A stretch of 64,000 nucleotides of DNA from Mycobacterium kubicae. Its GTDB lineage: Bacteria > Actinomycetota > Actinomycetes > Mycobacteriales > Mycobacteriaceae. The stretch spans positions 434,001 through 498,000 of the forward strand of contig NZ_CP065047.1 in assembly GCF_015689175.1 (NCBI RefSeq), read 5' to 3'. Positions within the stretch are counted from its first letter, which is position 1, and every line of letters starts with the position of its first letter. A program made the translations under genes and the position numbers. The notes under the pieces were generated by a model. The model saw nothing but the letters and a program-made list of their open reading frames with translations, had not been told where the DNA came from and made no database searches. Shown piece after piece: positions 24,806 to 33,061 of this stretch.

Positions 24806-26881
24806 ATGAGTGCGGCGCTGATAGCGATTGCAGAGGCGTTGCGCAGCAACGGAAAACACGTCGTTGAGCGCGGTGATCAGCTTGCCGCGCAGTGCCCTGC
24901 TCACGACGACAGCAACCCGTCGCTGTCGATCAAGCAACGCCGTGACGGCACAGGTGTGGTGGTGTACTGCCACGCCGGTTGCGACCACCGGGACATTTTG
25001 GGCGCCATCGGGCTGACGGACCGCGACCTTTTCGACGAGCCGCGTATCCGTGCGGCGTACAACCCAAGCCGCACCTACACCTACACCGATGGACGGAAGG
25101 TGCACCGAAAGCCCGGCAAGAAATTCGCGCAATCCGGTAACACCAGCGGCCGCGCGTTATACGGCGTGGACAACATCGGTGCGCACGGCACCGTGTACGC
25201 CGTCGAGGGCGAGAAGGACGTCGAGGCCGCAAGGGCGGTAGGTGCAGTCGCGGTGTGCGGCGCAATGGGCGCCGGTAAAGCCCACAAGTTCGACTGGACG
25301 CCACTGCGCGACCATCCGGTCGTGATCGTCGCCGACCGCGACGAGCCCGGCCGCCGGCATGCCTACCAGGTAGCCGAGCAACTTCAAGGCATCGCCGCAT
25401 CGGTGCGCATCGTGGAAGCCAGGGCTGGCAAGGATTTGGCGGACCACATCGCCGCCGGGTTGGGATTAGACGACCTCGTGGCAGTCGAAGAGGCCCGCAA
25501 TGGTTTGCCGGTCGGCGACAGCGGGCAAGCGCACGGCATCCGGGACGCCGAGCAGGCCAAACATTCCGGGCAGGTGCGCATGGCGTACCTGTTGGCCGCG
25601 GCCTACGAGAACAAGCTGCTACACGTCCACGGCATCGGCTGGCATCAGTGGGACGGGCGACGGTGGGCAGCCGACGACACCGGGGCCGCCCACCGCGCCG
25701 TTCTCGATGTGCTGCGGCGAGCCTTGGCAGAGTCGCTGGGCGATAGGGAGTTGCGGGCGGACGTGCGCAAGTGCGAATCCGCTGCCGGGCTTGCAGGTGT
25801 GCTGGAGATCGCCGCTGCGCTAACGGTTTTCGCGGCCACCGTGCGCGACTTGGACGCCGACCCATATCTGCTGAACACCGCCAACGGCACACTTGATCTA
25901 CGCACGCAGGAGCTTCGGCCGCACAACCCGGCCGACCGCATCACAAAGGTGTGCCGCGGCGCGTACCACCCCGAGGCGGCACAACCAGCAGTGTGGGAGG
26001 CGTTCCTGGCGCGGGTGCTACCCGATGGGGCTGTACGCGGATTCGTGCAGCGCCTGGCCGGGCTTGCGCTGCTGGGCGAGGTGCGTGAACACATCCTGCC
26101 CATCTTCACCGGCACCGGCCGCAACGGGAAAGGCACCCTGTACAAGGCGCTGTTGTACGCGCTGGACGATTACGGTCACGTGGCTGAACCGGATCTGTTC
26201 ATGCACCGCGAAGGGGCGCATCCCACCGGCCAGATGGACCTTTTGGGGCGGCGCCTGATAGTGGTGTCGGAGTCTGACCGCGACCGCCGACTGGCCGAGG
26301 CCACCATGAAGCGGCTGACCGGGGGCGACCCCGTCACCGCCCGCCACATGCGCCGCAACTTCGTCACCTTTACCCCGTCGCACCTGCCGATCCTGGTCAC
26401 CAACCACCTGCCGAAGGTGTCCGGTGACGACCCGGCCGTCTGGGCGCGTATCCGCGTGGTGCCGTTCGCCGTCTGCATCCCCAGCCACGACCAGGACACC
26501 GAACTGGACACAAAGCTGCACTGCGAAGCTGACGGCATTCTGTCCTGGGCTGTCGCGGGCCTTGCCGACTACCTTGCCTGGGGCCTTGACGAACCCGAAC
26601 AGGTGCGCACGGCAACCGACGACTACCAGTCCGAGAGCGATGCGGCGCGCCGCTTCATAGCGGAAGAGTGCGTGACGACGAGTCCGGCGCTCAAGGCAAC
26701 CACCGCGCAGCTTCACGAGGCCTTCGAGCGGTGGCGGGTGCGTGATGGCGCCGAGGCGATGTCGCAGCGGGCGTTCGGTTCAGCGCTAGACCGCCTTGGC
26801 TACCAGGCCGGGCGTCCTACCAACGGCAAACGATGGCGCACCGGAATTGCGGTGAAGGTGAGCGACGATGAAGGCGAATAG
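24806..26881 (+). CDS. Phage primase-helicase, D5/P4 type
   Basis: 691 residues. N-terminal zinc-binding region (QCPAHDDSNPSLSIK, VVVYCHAGCDHRDIL), Toprim domain (YAVEGEKDVEAARAVGAVAV, VVIVADRDEPGRRHAYQVA) and a D5_N/helicase part. The latter has Walker A FTGTGRNGKGTLYKAL near residue 435, RRLIVVSESDRDRR, and LPILVTNHLPKVSGDDPAVW with the SF3 arginine in WARIRVVPF. It would prime and unwind replication from an element origin, plausibly the inverted repeat directly downstream. Similar in role to Rv1582c of phiRv1. ATG at 24806 selected; no Shine-Dalgarno is obvious beyond GAGGTCGGCA. Confidence 0.93.
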   Translation: MSAALIAIAEALRSNGKHVVERGDQLAAQCPAHDDSNPSLSIKQRRDGTGVVVYCHAGCDHRDILGAIGLTDRDLFDEPRIRAAYNPSRTYTYTDGRKVHRKPGKKFAQSGNTSGRALYGVDNIGAHGTVYAVEGEKDVEAARAVGAVAVCGAMGAGKAHKFDWTPLRDHPVVIVADRDEPGRRHAYQVAEQLQGIAASVRIVEARAGKDLADHIAAGLGLDDLVAVEEARNGLPVGDSGQAHGIRDAEQAKHSGQVRMAYLLAAAYENKLLHVHGIGWHQWDGRRWAADDTGAAHRAVLDVLRRALAESLGDRELRADVRKCESAAGLAGVLEIAAALTVFAATVRDLDADPYLLNTANGTLDLRTQELRPHNPADRITKVCRGAYHPEAAQPAVWEAFLARVLPDGAVRGFVQRLAGLALLGEVREHILPIFTGTGRNGKGTLYKALLYALDDYGHVAEPDLFMHREGAHPTGQMDLLGRRLIVVSESDRDRRLAEATMKRLTGGDPVTARHMRRNFVTFTPSHLPILVTNHLPKVSGDDPAVWARIRVVPFAVCIPSHDQDTELDTKLHCEADGILSWAVAGLADYLAWGLDEPEQVRTATDDYQSESDAARRFIAEECVTTSPALKATTAQLHEAFERWRVRDGAEAMSQRAFGSALDRLGYQAGRPTNGKRWRTGIAVKVSDDEGE

Positions 26882-26959
26882 CACGCAAAGTACGCAATTG
26901 GGGGTTCACCAGTACGCGCGCGCCTATGTCGTCATACAGAAATTGCGTGCTTTGCGTAC
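26881..26959. repeat. Long inverted repeat after the primase gene (candidate replication origin)
   Basis: GCACGCAAAGTACGCAATT (26881-26899) and AATTGCGTGCTTTGCGTAC (26941-26959) are inverted copies with 17 of 19 matches. They are separated by 41 bp containing an alternating GCGCGCGC tract. Each arm itself contains two ACGCA-like units, as in iterons. Location directly behind a primase-helicase suggests an origin; a terminator is the alternative. Confidence 0.5.
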
Positions 26960-27010
26960 TGCCGCAGGTCAAAGGCCCGAGGGCGGCCAGCGCAGCGGCG
27001 AGCGTGTGCG

Positions 27011-27343
27011 GTGAGCATGCCCGGTGGCCGCTGGGTCAGCACGCAGGACTGGGCTCGCATCGTTGCCGTTGCGGGCTTGGCCGCGGGAGCGGAGCCCCGC
27101 GAGGTGGCCGCCGCCCTGGAGGGCCGTACTGGCCGTGGTGCGGCGCAGGCGGCGCGGGCGGCGCGCGCGGCAGCCATTCGTGCTTGCCGCGGCTGCGACC
27201 CGTCAGGGTGGCGTCTGGGCGCGGATGGAGTGCCGTTGGACCCGGCCGTGCGCTGCGGCCACAACGCCGCCGACCCGCCCGTCGCGCGCGATCCCAGCGA
27301 GCCGCTACACGAGCACCCCAATGCCGGTGCGGCATGCGGTTGA
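27011..27343 (+). CDS. Phage hypothetical protein
   Basis: 110 residues, Ala/Arg-rich, opening with WVSTQDWARIVAVAGLAAGA and containing IRACRGCDPSGWRLGADGVP, a Cys-x2-Cys pair followed by a second Cys/His segment (VRCGHNAADPP). A small zinc-finger-like protein is possible. GTG start at 27011; an ATG two codons later also fits. Its stop lies 10 nt inside the next gene, suggesting coupling. No family recognised. Confidence 0.55.
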   Translation: MSMPGGRWVSTQDWARIVAVAGLAAGAEPREVAAALEGRTGRGAAQAARAARAAAIRACRGCDPSGWRLGADGVPLDPAVRCGHNAADPPVARDPSEPLHEHPNAGAACG

Positions 27344-27534
27344 CCGTCCACGGCGGCGACTACGCGGTTGCGGTGGTGCCCAAGCTCCGCACACGCCGCG
27401 TGAGCATCCGCGCGGGGCCGGTGATCCTGACGGTGTCACCGGCCGAAGCGTTCGCATTGGCCGATGCACTAGTCGAGGCAGCCGAAACACTCCGCAGCAC
27501 AACCGTTCACGGCACAACACAGGAGGGAAAATGA
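27334..27534 (+). CDS. Small phage protein
   Basis: 66 residues from the ATG at 27334: MRLTVHGGDYAVAVVPKLRT, then IRAGPVILTVSPAEAFALAD and ALVEAAETLRS. A beta-rich start and one helix; resembles short regulatory or DNA-binding accessory proteins of actinophages only in size. Overlaps the previous gene by 10 nt and the next start by 4 nt (ATGA), so it belongs to the same operon. The longer open frame starting at 26926 is not supported, since it covers the inverted repeat. Confidence 0.55.
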   Translation: MRLTVHGGDYAVAVVPKLRTRRVSIRAGPVILTVSPAEAFALADALVEAAETLRSTTVHGTTQEGK

Positions 27535-28313
27535 GCGAGGTAAGTAGCGGCGAACCGGCCGACGATGACGAGGCTGTGGTGGCGCGGGTGGCTGCCCGGA
27601 TGCGGAACCGGCCGCGGAAGCCCGTCAACCCGGTCACCGACGCCGACCCCGCCGATGTGCGGCGGCAGGTGCGCGCCGATGCCACGGCTGCCATGGCCCT
27701 GTGGTTTGGGCTGGCTGGCCTTGATGTGGGCTTCGCGGCAGCTGTGGACCATGCCAGCACGCCGTGCGAGTGCTGCCCGGACGATGTTGGCCTGGCGTCA
27801 ATGCCGTACGAAGTGTTCCGCGCCGCGGATGTGCGTTTGGTCGGTGACGCCCGCCGGGTGCTGGACGATGCCGTCATTCGCGGCGCCGCTGTGGTGCTGC
27901 CGACGTGCTGTGCCCGTGACCGCCCGCAGGTCGAGTTGCTAGTGTGGCGCATCATCAACCGGCTGCGCGACCTGCTGACCGACCACCAGCGCGAAGACCT
28001 GCGGGTGCGGTGCACAGGCGGCGATGACGACTTTGAGTTACGTTGTCTGCGTGCGGGTTACGTGCTAGCAATTGCACAGATCACCGACGCTGACGACATG
28101 GCATCGGCTGCCCATGACCTGACCGTGCGCGAGTGCCGCGAACAGCCGTTCGGCGGTCTGACGCCCCGCGGCGTCTGGTGCGTGGCCGCTCCTGCGGTAG
28201 CGCGCATGGCCTCCGACCTTGCACCCGATGCCCTAGTGGCGTTGTTGCAGGCGGAGTTGGTGCGCCTCGATTCGCTGATGGTTTACCCCGATGCCGATGT
28301 GGGTGCGCGGTGA
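27531..28313 (+). CDS. Phage hypothetical protein, cysteine-containing
   Basis: 260 residues, mostly helical. Distinctive cysteine clusters: STPCECCPDDVGLASMPYEV at about residue 70 and LPTCCARDRPQVELLVWRI at about residue 125, possibly forming a metal site. C-terminal segments AQITDADDMASAAHDLTVRE and ALVALLQAELVRLDSLM are helical. No relation to a known family recognised. GGAGGG lies just upstream of the ATG. Start and end both overlap neighbours by 4 nt, showing tight coupling with the small protein before it and the HTH protein after it. Confidence 0.6.
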   Translation: MSEVSSGEPADDDEAVVARVAARMRNRPRKPVNPVTDADPADVRRQVRADATAAMALWFGLAGLDVGFAAAVDHASTPCECCPDDVGLASMPYEVFRAADVRLVGDARRVLDDAVIRGAAVVLPTCCARDRPQVELLVWRIINRLRDLLTDHQREDLRVRCTGGDDDFELRCLRAGYVLAIAQITDADDMASAAHDLTVRECREQPFGGLTPRGVWCVAAPAVARMASDLAPDALVALLQAELVRLDSLMVYPDADVGAR

Positions 28314-28768
28314 TTCAGCGGCTGGCCGGTGTGTACCTCGATGCCTATGACGGCGCGTTTGTTGTGGAAGCGCTGGACCGCTTGGCGCAGTTGACGGCTG
28401 GGCCGACCCCGGCGCGCCTGGAGTCGGTGACGGCGAAGCTGCGCCGCGCTGTGCGCCACTCGGCCGAACCGCCAGCACAACCACCAGTGCCCGATTCGGT
28501 TGCTGAGCAGCAGCATTCGGCGCAACCGCCAGAAACAACCGCCAGTGTGCGTGCACTGCAACGTGATTCGGTGCACGCTGGTCCGCATGTCACCGGCACC
28601 ATGGGCACCGGCCAGGCCGCACGCCTCCTCGGCATCTCAGCCAACGGGGTCCGCGACCTTGCCCGCCGCGGCCGCCTACCGGCCAGCCGCACCGGCACCC
28701 GCTGGCAGTTCGACGCCGCAGCCGTCACCGCTTTTAGCCAGCGGAGGGCCGCGGCGCAGGGCAGGTGA
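28310..28768 (+). CDS. Excisionase-like HTH protein
   Basis: 152 residues from GTG 28310 (GTGA overlap with the preceding stop). N-terminal helical part (LAGVYLDAYDGAFVVEALDR), a Pro/Gln-rich linker, then a MerR/excisionase-type winged HTH at residues ~100-145: MGTGQAARLLGISANGVRDL, ARRGRLPASRTGTRWQFD, AAAVTAF. The HTH_17 fold is used by recombination directionality factors and repressors. phiRv1 needs such a factor (Rv1584c) for excision; the assignment here is by fold and context. The extra N-terminal half is unusual for a plain excisionase. Confidence 0.7.
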   Translation: MIQRLAGVYLDAYDGAFVVEALDRLAQLTAGPTPARLESVTAKLRRAVRHSAEPPAQPPVPDSVAEQQHSAQPPETTASVRALQRDSVHAGPHVTGTMGTGQAARLLGISANGVRDLARRGRLPASRTGTRWQFDAAAVTAFSQRRAAAQGR

Positions 28769-29346
28769 GCGTTGTGCCTAACCTGCGCACCATCCGCGGC
28801 GTGGAGTTGATGCGGGTCGGAACGTGGCAGACCGCAAGCCACCCCGATGGCTGGACGGTGACGGCCGACGATCTGGCCGCCGTCGTCGCCGCGCACGCCG
28901 CGGGTGTGCTGCCGCGGGCTCGGCTCAAAATCGGGCACAGCGACCCCCGTTTCGACGGCGGTCCCGCACTTGGCCGCGTCGATAACCTGCGCCTGGCCGA
29001 TGCCGGTGCGACGTTGGTCGGCGACTTTGTGGACGTGCCAGCCGCCATCGCCGCGCTGCTGCCGCACAGCTATCCCTCGCGGTCGGTGGAGGCGTTGGTG
29101 GATTACACCGCACCCGATGGCACTGTGTGGCCGCTGGTGCTGACCGCGGTGGCGCTACTCGGTGCCACCGCGCCGGGTATCGAGACGCTGGCCGACATCA
29201 CCGACTTGTACGGCGTCGCAGCAGCATCAGCGCGCCGCCTAGTGCTGGCCGCACCACCGCGCGGCGAGGCGACCAGCCAGCGTGCCCGCGCTGTCGCGGT
29301 GGCACGTGCCCGACGCACCCGCAGCACCCGAACCCTGGCCGTCTAA
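28765..29346 (+). CDS. Phage head maturation protease (Mu gpI-like)
   Basis: 193 residues starting with a 4-nt overlap with the HTH gene. The stretch LPRARLKIGHSDPRFDGGPA, GRVDNLRLADAGATLVGDFV, DVPAAIAALLPHSYPSRSVE and LTAVALLGATAPGIETLADI follows the Mu gpI-type prohead protease pattern, in which a His and the PxRSxE segment are conserved. Expected to process scaffold or capsid during assembly. It precedes decoration and capsid genes, the usual head-gene order. Arg-rich C-terminal tail. Confidence 0.75.
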   Translation: MSVVPNLRTIRGVELMRVGTWQTASHPDGWTVTADDLAAVVAAHAAGVLPRARLKIGHSDPRFDGGPALGRVDNLRLADAGATLVGDFVDVPAAIAALLPHSYPSRSVEALVDYTAPDGTVWPLVLTAVALLGATAPGIETLADITDLYGVAAASARRLVLAAPPRGEATSQRARAVAVARARRTRSTRTLAV

Positions 29347-29363
29347 CCCGGAAGGACACCCGC

Positions 29364-29744
29364 ATGTCGACTACCCGCATCAACCCCTACTCGTATGCCC
29401 CCGGCGCGAACATCACCGGCGAAGCCACCGCCACCATCAGCGCCCGCAAGTTCGTCAAGATCAGCGGCAACCGCACCGCCGCAGGCAACCTCGCGGTAGC
29501 GCCAGCCGCAGCAGGGGACCGCGCGTTCGGAGTGGCCGCCCACGACGCCGCGACCGGTCAGTTGGTGCACGTGGCCCGCGGCGGCGTCGTCAAAGTCCTT
29601 GCCTCCGGGGCCATCGCCGCCGGTGCCGCCGTCCAGGTCGGCGCAGGGGGTGCAGCCTCAACCGCCGCGGCGGGCGTCGTGGTCGGGTTCGCCGTCACCG
29701 GGGCCGCCGACGGCGCCGTCGCCGAAGTGGCGTTCTACGCCTAA
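29364..29744 (+). CDS. Capsid decoration/stabilising protein (DUF2190-like)
   Basis: 126 residues of small, Ala/Gly-rich beta-structure: ISARKFVKISGNRTAAGNLA, AFGVAAHDAATGQLVHVARG, GAAVQVGAGGAASTAAAGVV. This is the pattern of DUF2190/head-decoration proteins placed between protease and major capsid genes. ATG at 29364 with GGAAGGA 7 nt upstream. A frame open further upstream overlaps the protease and is ignored. Confidence 0.75.
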   Translation: MSTTRINPYSYAPGANITGEATATISARKFVKISGNRTAAGNLAVAPAAAGDRAFGVAAHDAATGQLVHVARGGVVKVLASGAIAAGAAVQVGAGGAASTAAAGVVVGFAVTGAADGAVAEVAFYA

Positions 29745-29764
29745 CCGAAAGGAACCGAACCGCC

Positions 29765-30649
29765 ATGACTTCACCGCTCATCCCCACCCTGTCCGGGCAG
29801 CAGTTGACCGTCGATGCCGCGCTCAAGCATCCGTCAATCATCCAGACCCGCATCGCCAAGCTGGCCGACAAGCAACTGCTGCTCGGCAAGTTCTTCCGCC
29901 AATTGGGAACGCAGGTGCAGGGCGGCGCGCTGCTCTACAGCACCATCACCGCCGCCGACTACTACGCCGCAGGTGGCATGGAGAAGCGCACACCGGGCGC
30001 GGAGTACGCCGTCATCGAAGGCGTGGCACCCGAGCCGCGGCTAGCACCCGTGGAGGACTGGGGCGCCAAGGCCATCCTGCCTGCCGAGGCGATCTTGCGG
30101 AATGACGCAAACCTGTTGGACAACACTGTAACTCAGCTCTCGAATACCCTTGCTCGTAAGTTGGATACCCGTGCGGTGGCCGCCCTCCAGGCCGCCAGCA
30201 TCGGCAGCCTGGCACCCGCGGCCGGATGGGATGACCTGGTCATGGTGGGGCCGCTGGATGCCATCACCCCATCGGCAGACCGGCCAAGTGCCCACTGGGC
30301 CGAGGCGCAAGAGATGGCCGATTTGGAAGAGCTTGGTGTGCAACACGATTTGCTCATTGTGCACCCAGAGCAGGCCAAGCAGCTACGCGTCGCCTACGCC
30401 GAGAACCTGGACGCCGCACTGGAATCCGCGGGCTTCACCAACGGCATGTTCGCCAACCCCCGCATCCCCATCGGGCAAGCTTTCGTCCTCGAACAGGGCG
30501 CAGTGGGCACGGTCGGCTTCGAACTGCCGCTCACCGTGGACATCTGGGAAGAGAAGGGCACCCGGTCGTGGGTGCTGCAGGTCTACGCCGTGCCCGCCAT
30601 GGCCGTCGACCGGCCCTACGCCGCCAAGAAAATCACCGGCCTCAGCTAG
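29765..30649 (+). CDS. Major capsid protein
   Basis: 294 residues, a common size for HK97-type capsids. Features: LTVDAALKHPSIIQTRIAKL at the N-arm, VIEGVAPEPRLAPVEDWGAK, LLDNTVTQLSNTLARKLDTR and a C-terminal strand-rich part ending VYAVPAMAVDRPYAAKKITG. Follows the decoration gene by 20 nt with GAAAGGA upstream of the ATG at 29765. phiRv1 Rv1576c is annotated as a capsid protein in the equivalent place. Confidence 0.82.
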   Translation: MTSPLIPTLSGQQLTVDAALKHPSIIQTRIAKLADKQLLLGKFFRQLGTQVQGGALLYSTITAADYYAAGGMEKRTPGAEYAVIEGVAPEPRLAPVEDWGAKAILPAEAILRNDANLLDNTVTQLSNTLARKLDTRAVAALQAASIGSLAPAAGWDDLVMVGPLDAITPSADRPSAHWAEAQEMADLEELGVQHDLLIVHPEQAKQLRVAYAENLDAALESAGFTNGMFANPRIPIGQAFVLEQGAVGTVGFELPLTVDIWEEKGTRSWVLQVYAVPAMAVDRPYAAKKITGLS

Positions 30650-30670
30650 CCCAGAAGGGAAACGCACACC

Positions 30671-31144
30671 ATGGCACTCACGCTTGACGACACCCAGACC
30701 GCGGCGCTACTCGACGCACTGGGCCTACCAGCCGACACCGACGACGCCAACCTGGTGGTGGACACCGCCAAGGACCTCGCCACCCAGGTCCAGGGCCTCG
30801 ACACCGCCAAGGCCAGCGCCGTCGTCGCCGCAGCCGCACGGCACGGCATGGAGGTCATCGACAAGCCCACCGCCGACGCACTGCGCCGCGACGCCCAAGA
30901 AGGCAGACGGGTCATCGCCGCGGCAGCCAAGGCCAAAGTCGAGGCCGCCGTTGACCACGCCATCGACACCGGCCGCATCATGGCCAGCAGCAAGAAACAC
31001 TGGATCACCCTGTGCGAAAACGACGAAACGATGCTGCCGCACCTGGCCTCCATCGCACCCGGCACCGCCGTCCCACTCAGCGAAGTCGGGCACAGCGCCG
31101 ACGCAACGCCCGACCCCAACCCATCCGGCCAGTGGTTCTACTGA
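30671..31144 (+). CDS. Phage scaffold-like protein
   Basis: 157 residues, acidic and helical: LDDTQTAALLDALGLPADTD, ATQVQGLDTAKASAVVAAAA, AVDHAIDTGRIMASSKKHWI, then TLCENDETMLPHLASIAPGT. The last part resembles the scaffold portion fused to Mu gpI-type proteases (IDTGRI...W...), here as a separate gene behind the capsid. Scaffold function is an inference. GAAGGGAA lies 7 nt upstream of the ATG. A strong hairpin 57 nt downstream ends the head operon. Confidence 0.6.
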   Translation: MALTLDDTQTAALLDALGLPADTDDANLVVDTAKDLATQVQGLDTAKASAVVAAAARHGMEVIDKPTADALRRDAQEGRRVIAAAAKAKVEAAVDHAIDTGRIMASSKKHWITLCENDETMLPHLASIAPGTAVPLSEVGHSADATPDPNPSGQWFY

Positions 31145-31200
31145 CCACCTAGACCGCGCTGCCGGGTGGGTGCAACAGCCCGCACACACCCCGGCGCGGC

Positions 31201-31253
31201 GTGGGCAGGCGCCCCGGTTCCGACTCGTCCTTGGCTGCCGGGGCGCCGCCCAC
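31201..31253 (+). terminator. Strong hairpin at the end of the head-gene operon
   Basis: GTGGGC-A-GGCGCCCCGG (31201-31217) pairs with CCGGGGCGCC-GCCCAC (31238-31253): a 16-bp GC stem with one bulged A and a 20-nt loop. No T-run follows. It lies between the head operon and the nuclease gene. Confidence 0.7.
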
Positions 31254-31528
31254 GACCCCCGAGACGGCGGCCCAGGCCCGCGGTGGGCGCCCAGACAGCC
31301 AGCAGCCAGCGGGCCGCGGCCAGCCCTCGGCTCGGCGGCACACCGATGCCACCCACCCCCGAAAATCTTCGGCTCCCCCCTCGGGGTGGCTCCCACGGGG
31401 TAGCCATGGATTTTTTGCGCGGCTCGAAAAAGATCGGGCTCGAAGCGCAACGAGTGCCGTCTGATGGCGGATGTAGCGTTTGGGCTGTGATGTGACGAAT
31501 CCCCGATTCGGGGGCGAAGTGGAGCACC
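31254..31528. promoter_or_regulatory. Leader of the nuclease gene with palindrome
   Basis: Non-coding stretch between the head operon and the nuclease. It holds an AT-rich imperfect hairpin near 31411-31437 (GATTTTTT with AAAAAGATC) and a 13-bp palindrome CCCCGATTCGGGG at 31501-31513, ending 15 nt before the GTG start. The palindrome could bind a regulator. No gene is supported in this stretch. Confidence 0.4.
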
Positions 31529-33029
31529 GTGACTGTCCCGAGAAACCGATTTGACGAGACCTGGCATCGGCTACGCGATTGGACAGGTGGCCAATCCAAG
31601 TCCGAGATGCTGGCGTGGCAGGTGATTGGGGCTGAGGGCTACACCCGTATTGACCCGGCACATACACACGGAGGCCCTGACGGTGGTGGGGACGCCATGT
31701 GTGAGCGGGATGGCGAGACGTGGGTGATGGCGGCCTATTTCCCGTTAGGTCAGAAGACGCCGGCCACGATCAAGAAGAAGCTGTTGCAAGACATGAAGGG
31801 CGCGAAAGCCAAGGGCGGGGTGGGCATCGCGTTCGTCACCAATCAGGAGATCACCCTGGCGGAGCGCGAGCAATGGGAGCAATTGGACCCTGACCTCAAG
31901 GTCCACCTGTTCCATCTGTTGAAGGTCACCCAAATCCTCAACGAACCTCAGTACGCCCGGACCCGCGAGGAGTTTCTCGATATCGTCGCCGGCCCCCCGC
32001 CGATGCTAATCAAGGCGTCCATACTTGGGCCTGCTCATGCATTCACTGATGACAGGGTTGTACTCGAAACCTTCGTGAAGATGTATGAGCAGCGGATTCG
32101 AAAACGGTCCGATAAGGGGCATGCGCGCGTTCGCGCCGAACGCGAAGCGAAGGAACGCGCCGAACGCGAAAGACGAGAGCGCGCGGCCGCGGCCGCGGCG
32201 CGCGAGGCGGCGGAGGAGGCGCAGCAGGAAAGGCTGCGGGAACTCGGGCCAAAGAGGCCGTGGGATCTAGCTGGTACCCCCATCCCACGGATGACCGACA
32301 TGCTCGGTCAACGTCCGTATTACAACCTTGGTCAGGTTCAAGGCCGTGACTCTCTGATGGACGACGCCAAACGGGAGGAACTGCTGTACAAGACGCTGGG
32401 GATCAATCCGCCGACGCCGCCACAGCCGCTGGACGAGGCGCAGATCACGGAAAGGGTAGCCGCATACCGGGCAGGCCTAGAAGCGCGCTGGCCCGCGTGC
32501 CGGGACTACCTCGCTGGTGTCGCGTGGCCGGGCCTGCGGTTTCGGATCAAGAACGAGGCAAGAAGTTTCCTCAACGATGTACAGGTCATCCTGACCTTCC
32601 ACGGGGCACGGGGTGTCAACTTCGAGGATCTCGAAGGCTTTCGAATTCGACAAGGTTCCGGACCCGAGTTGGCAGCGTCCGGTGGACCCGCTGTTCTATA
32701 CCGCACTGCCGGCTATGCCCCGGCTGGCCCCGCCGTCGGACTACCCAATCGAATGGCGGCACAACGACGACGGGGACCTCGAAGTGACGGTCACGTTGCC
32801 GCAGCTAAGGCCGCATCCAGAGTGGCGAAGTGACGAGTACGGAGACGACATAGTGGTTGTTGTGGACCCCGGTCTCGAGGCCGACGAGATAGCAGTCACA
32901 TACACGGCCACCGCCCATAGCTACGGCGACGTGTTTGAAGGCGAGCAAATTGCTCTGCCCGTCGAGAAGGAACCCATGCTTGACGTGCTGCGTCGGGTGA
33001 TTGCCGCGACCAGGGATGATGACTCCTGA
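31529..33029 (+). pseudogene. Mrr-like PD-(D/E)XK nuclease with coiled coil, one frameshift (phage defence cargo candidate)
   Basis: Restoring one frameshift gives about 499 residues. The N-terminal domain (SEMLAWQVIGAEGYTRI, HGGPDGGGDAMCERDGETWV, AAYFPLGQKTPATIKKKL) fits a restriction-endonuclease-like core: Glu, GPDGGxD, then an aromatic/Lys segment, as in Mrr-type enzymes. Residues ~185-235 form a charged coiled coil (RAEREAKERAERERRERAAA). The C-terminal part continues in another frame from 32641 (FEFDKVPDPSWQRPVDPLFY, then EWRHNDDGDLEVTVTLPQL) to 33029. One extra T in the TTT at 32639-32641 explains the shift. Uncorrected, the first frame ends at 32833. Placement as the last gene before attR, with its own leader, fits prophage-borne defence or exclusion genes. 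Confidence 0.7.
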
Positions 33030-33061
33030 TAGTGAGGTGGGCGGCGCCGCGTTTGTATGCG

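Noticed and set aside
31201..31495. Short open frames between the scaffold-like and nuclease genes
   Set aside because: They run through a 16-bp GC hairpin and have no protein-like composition.
32641..32833. Uncorrected C-terminus of the nuclease first frame
   Set aside because: Arg/Ala/Gly-rich shadow sequence; the alternative frame gives a protein-like continuation.
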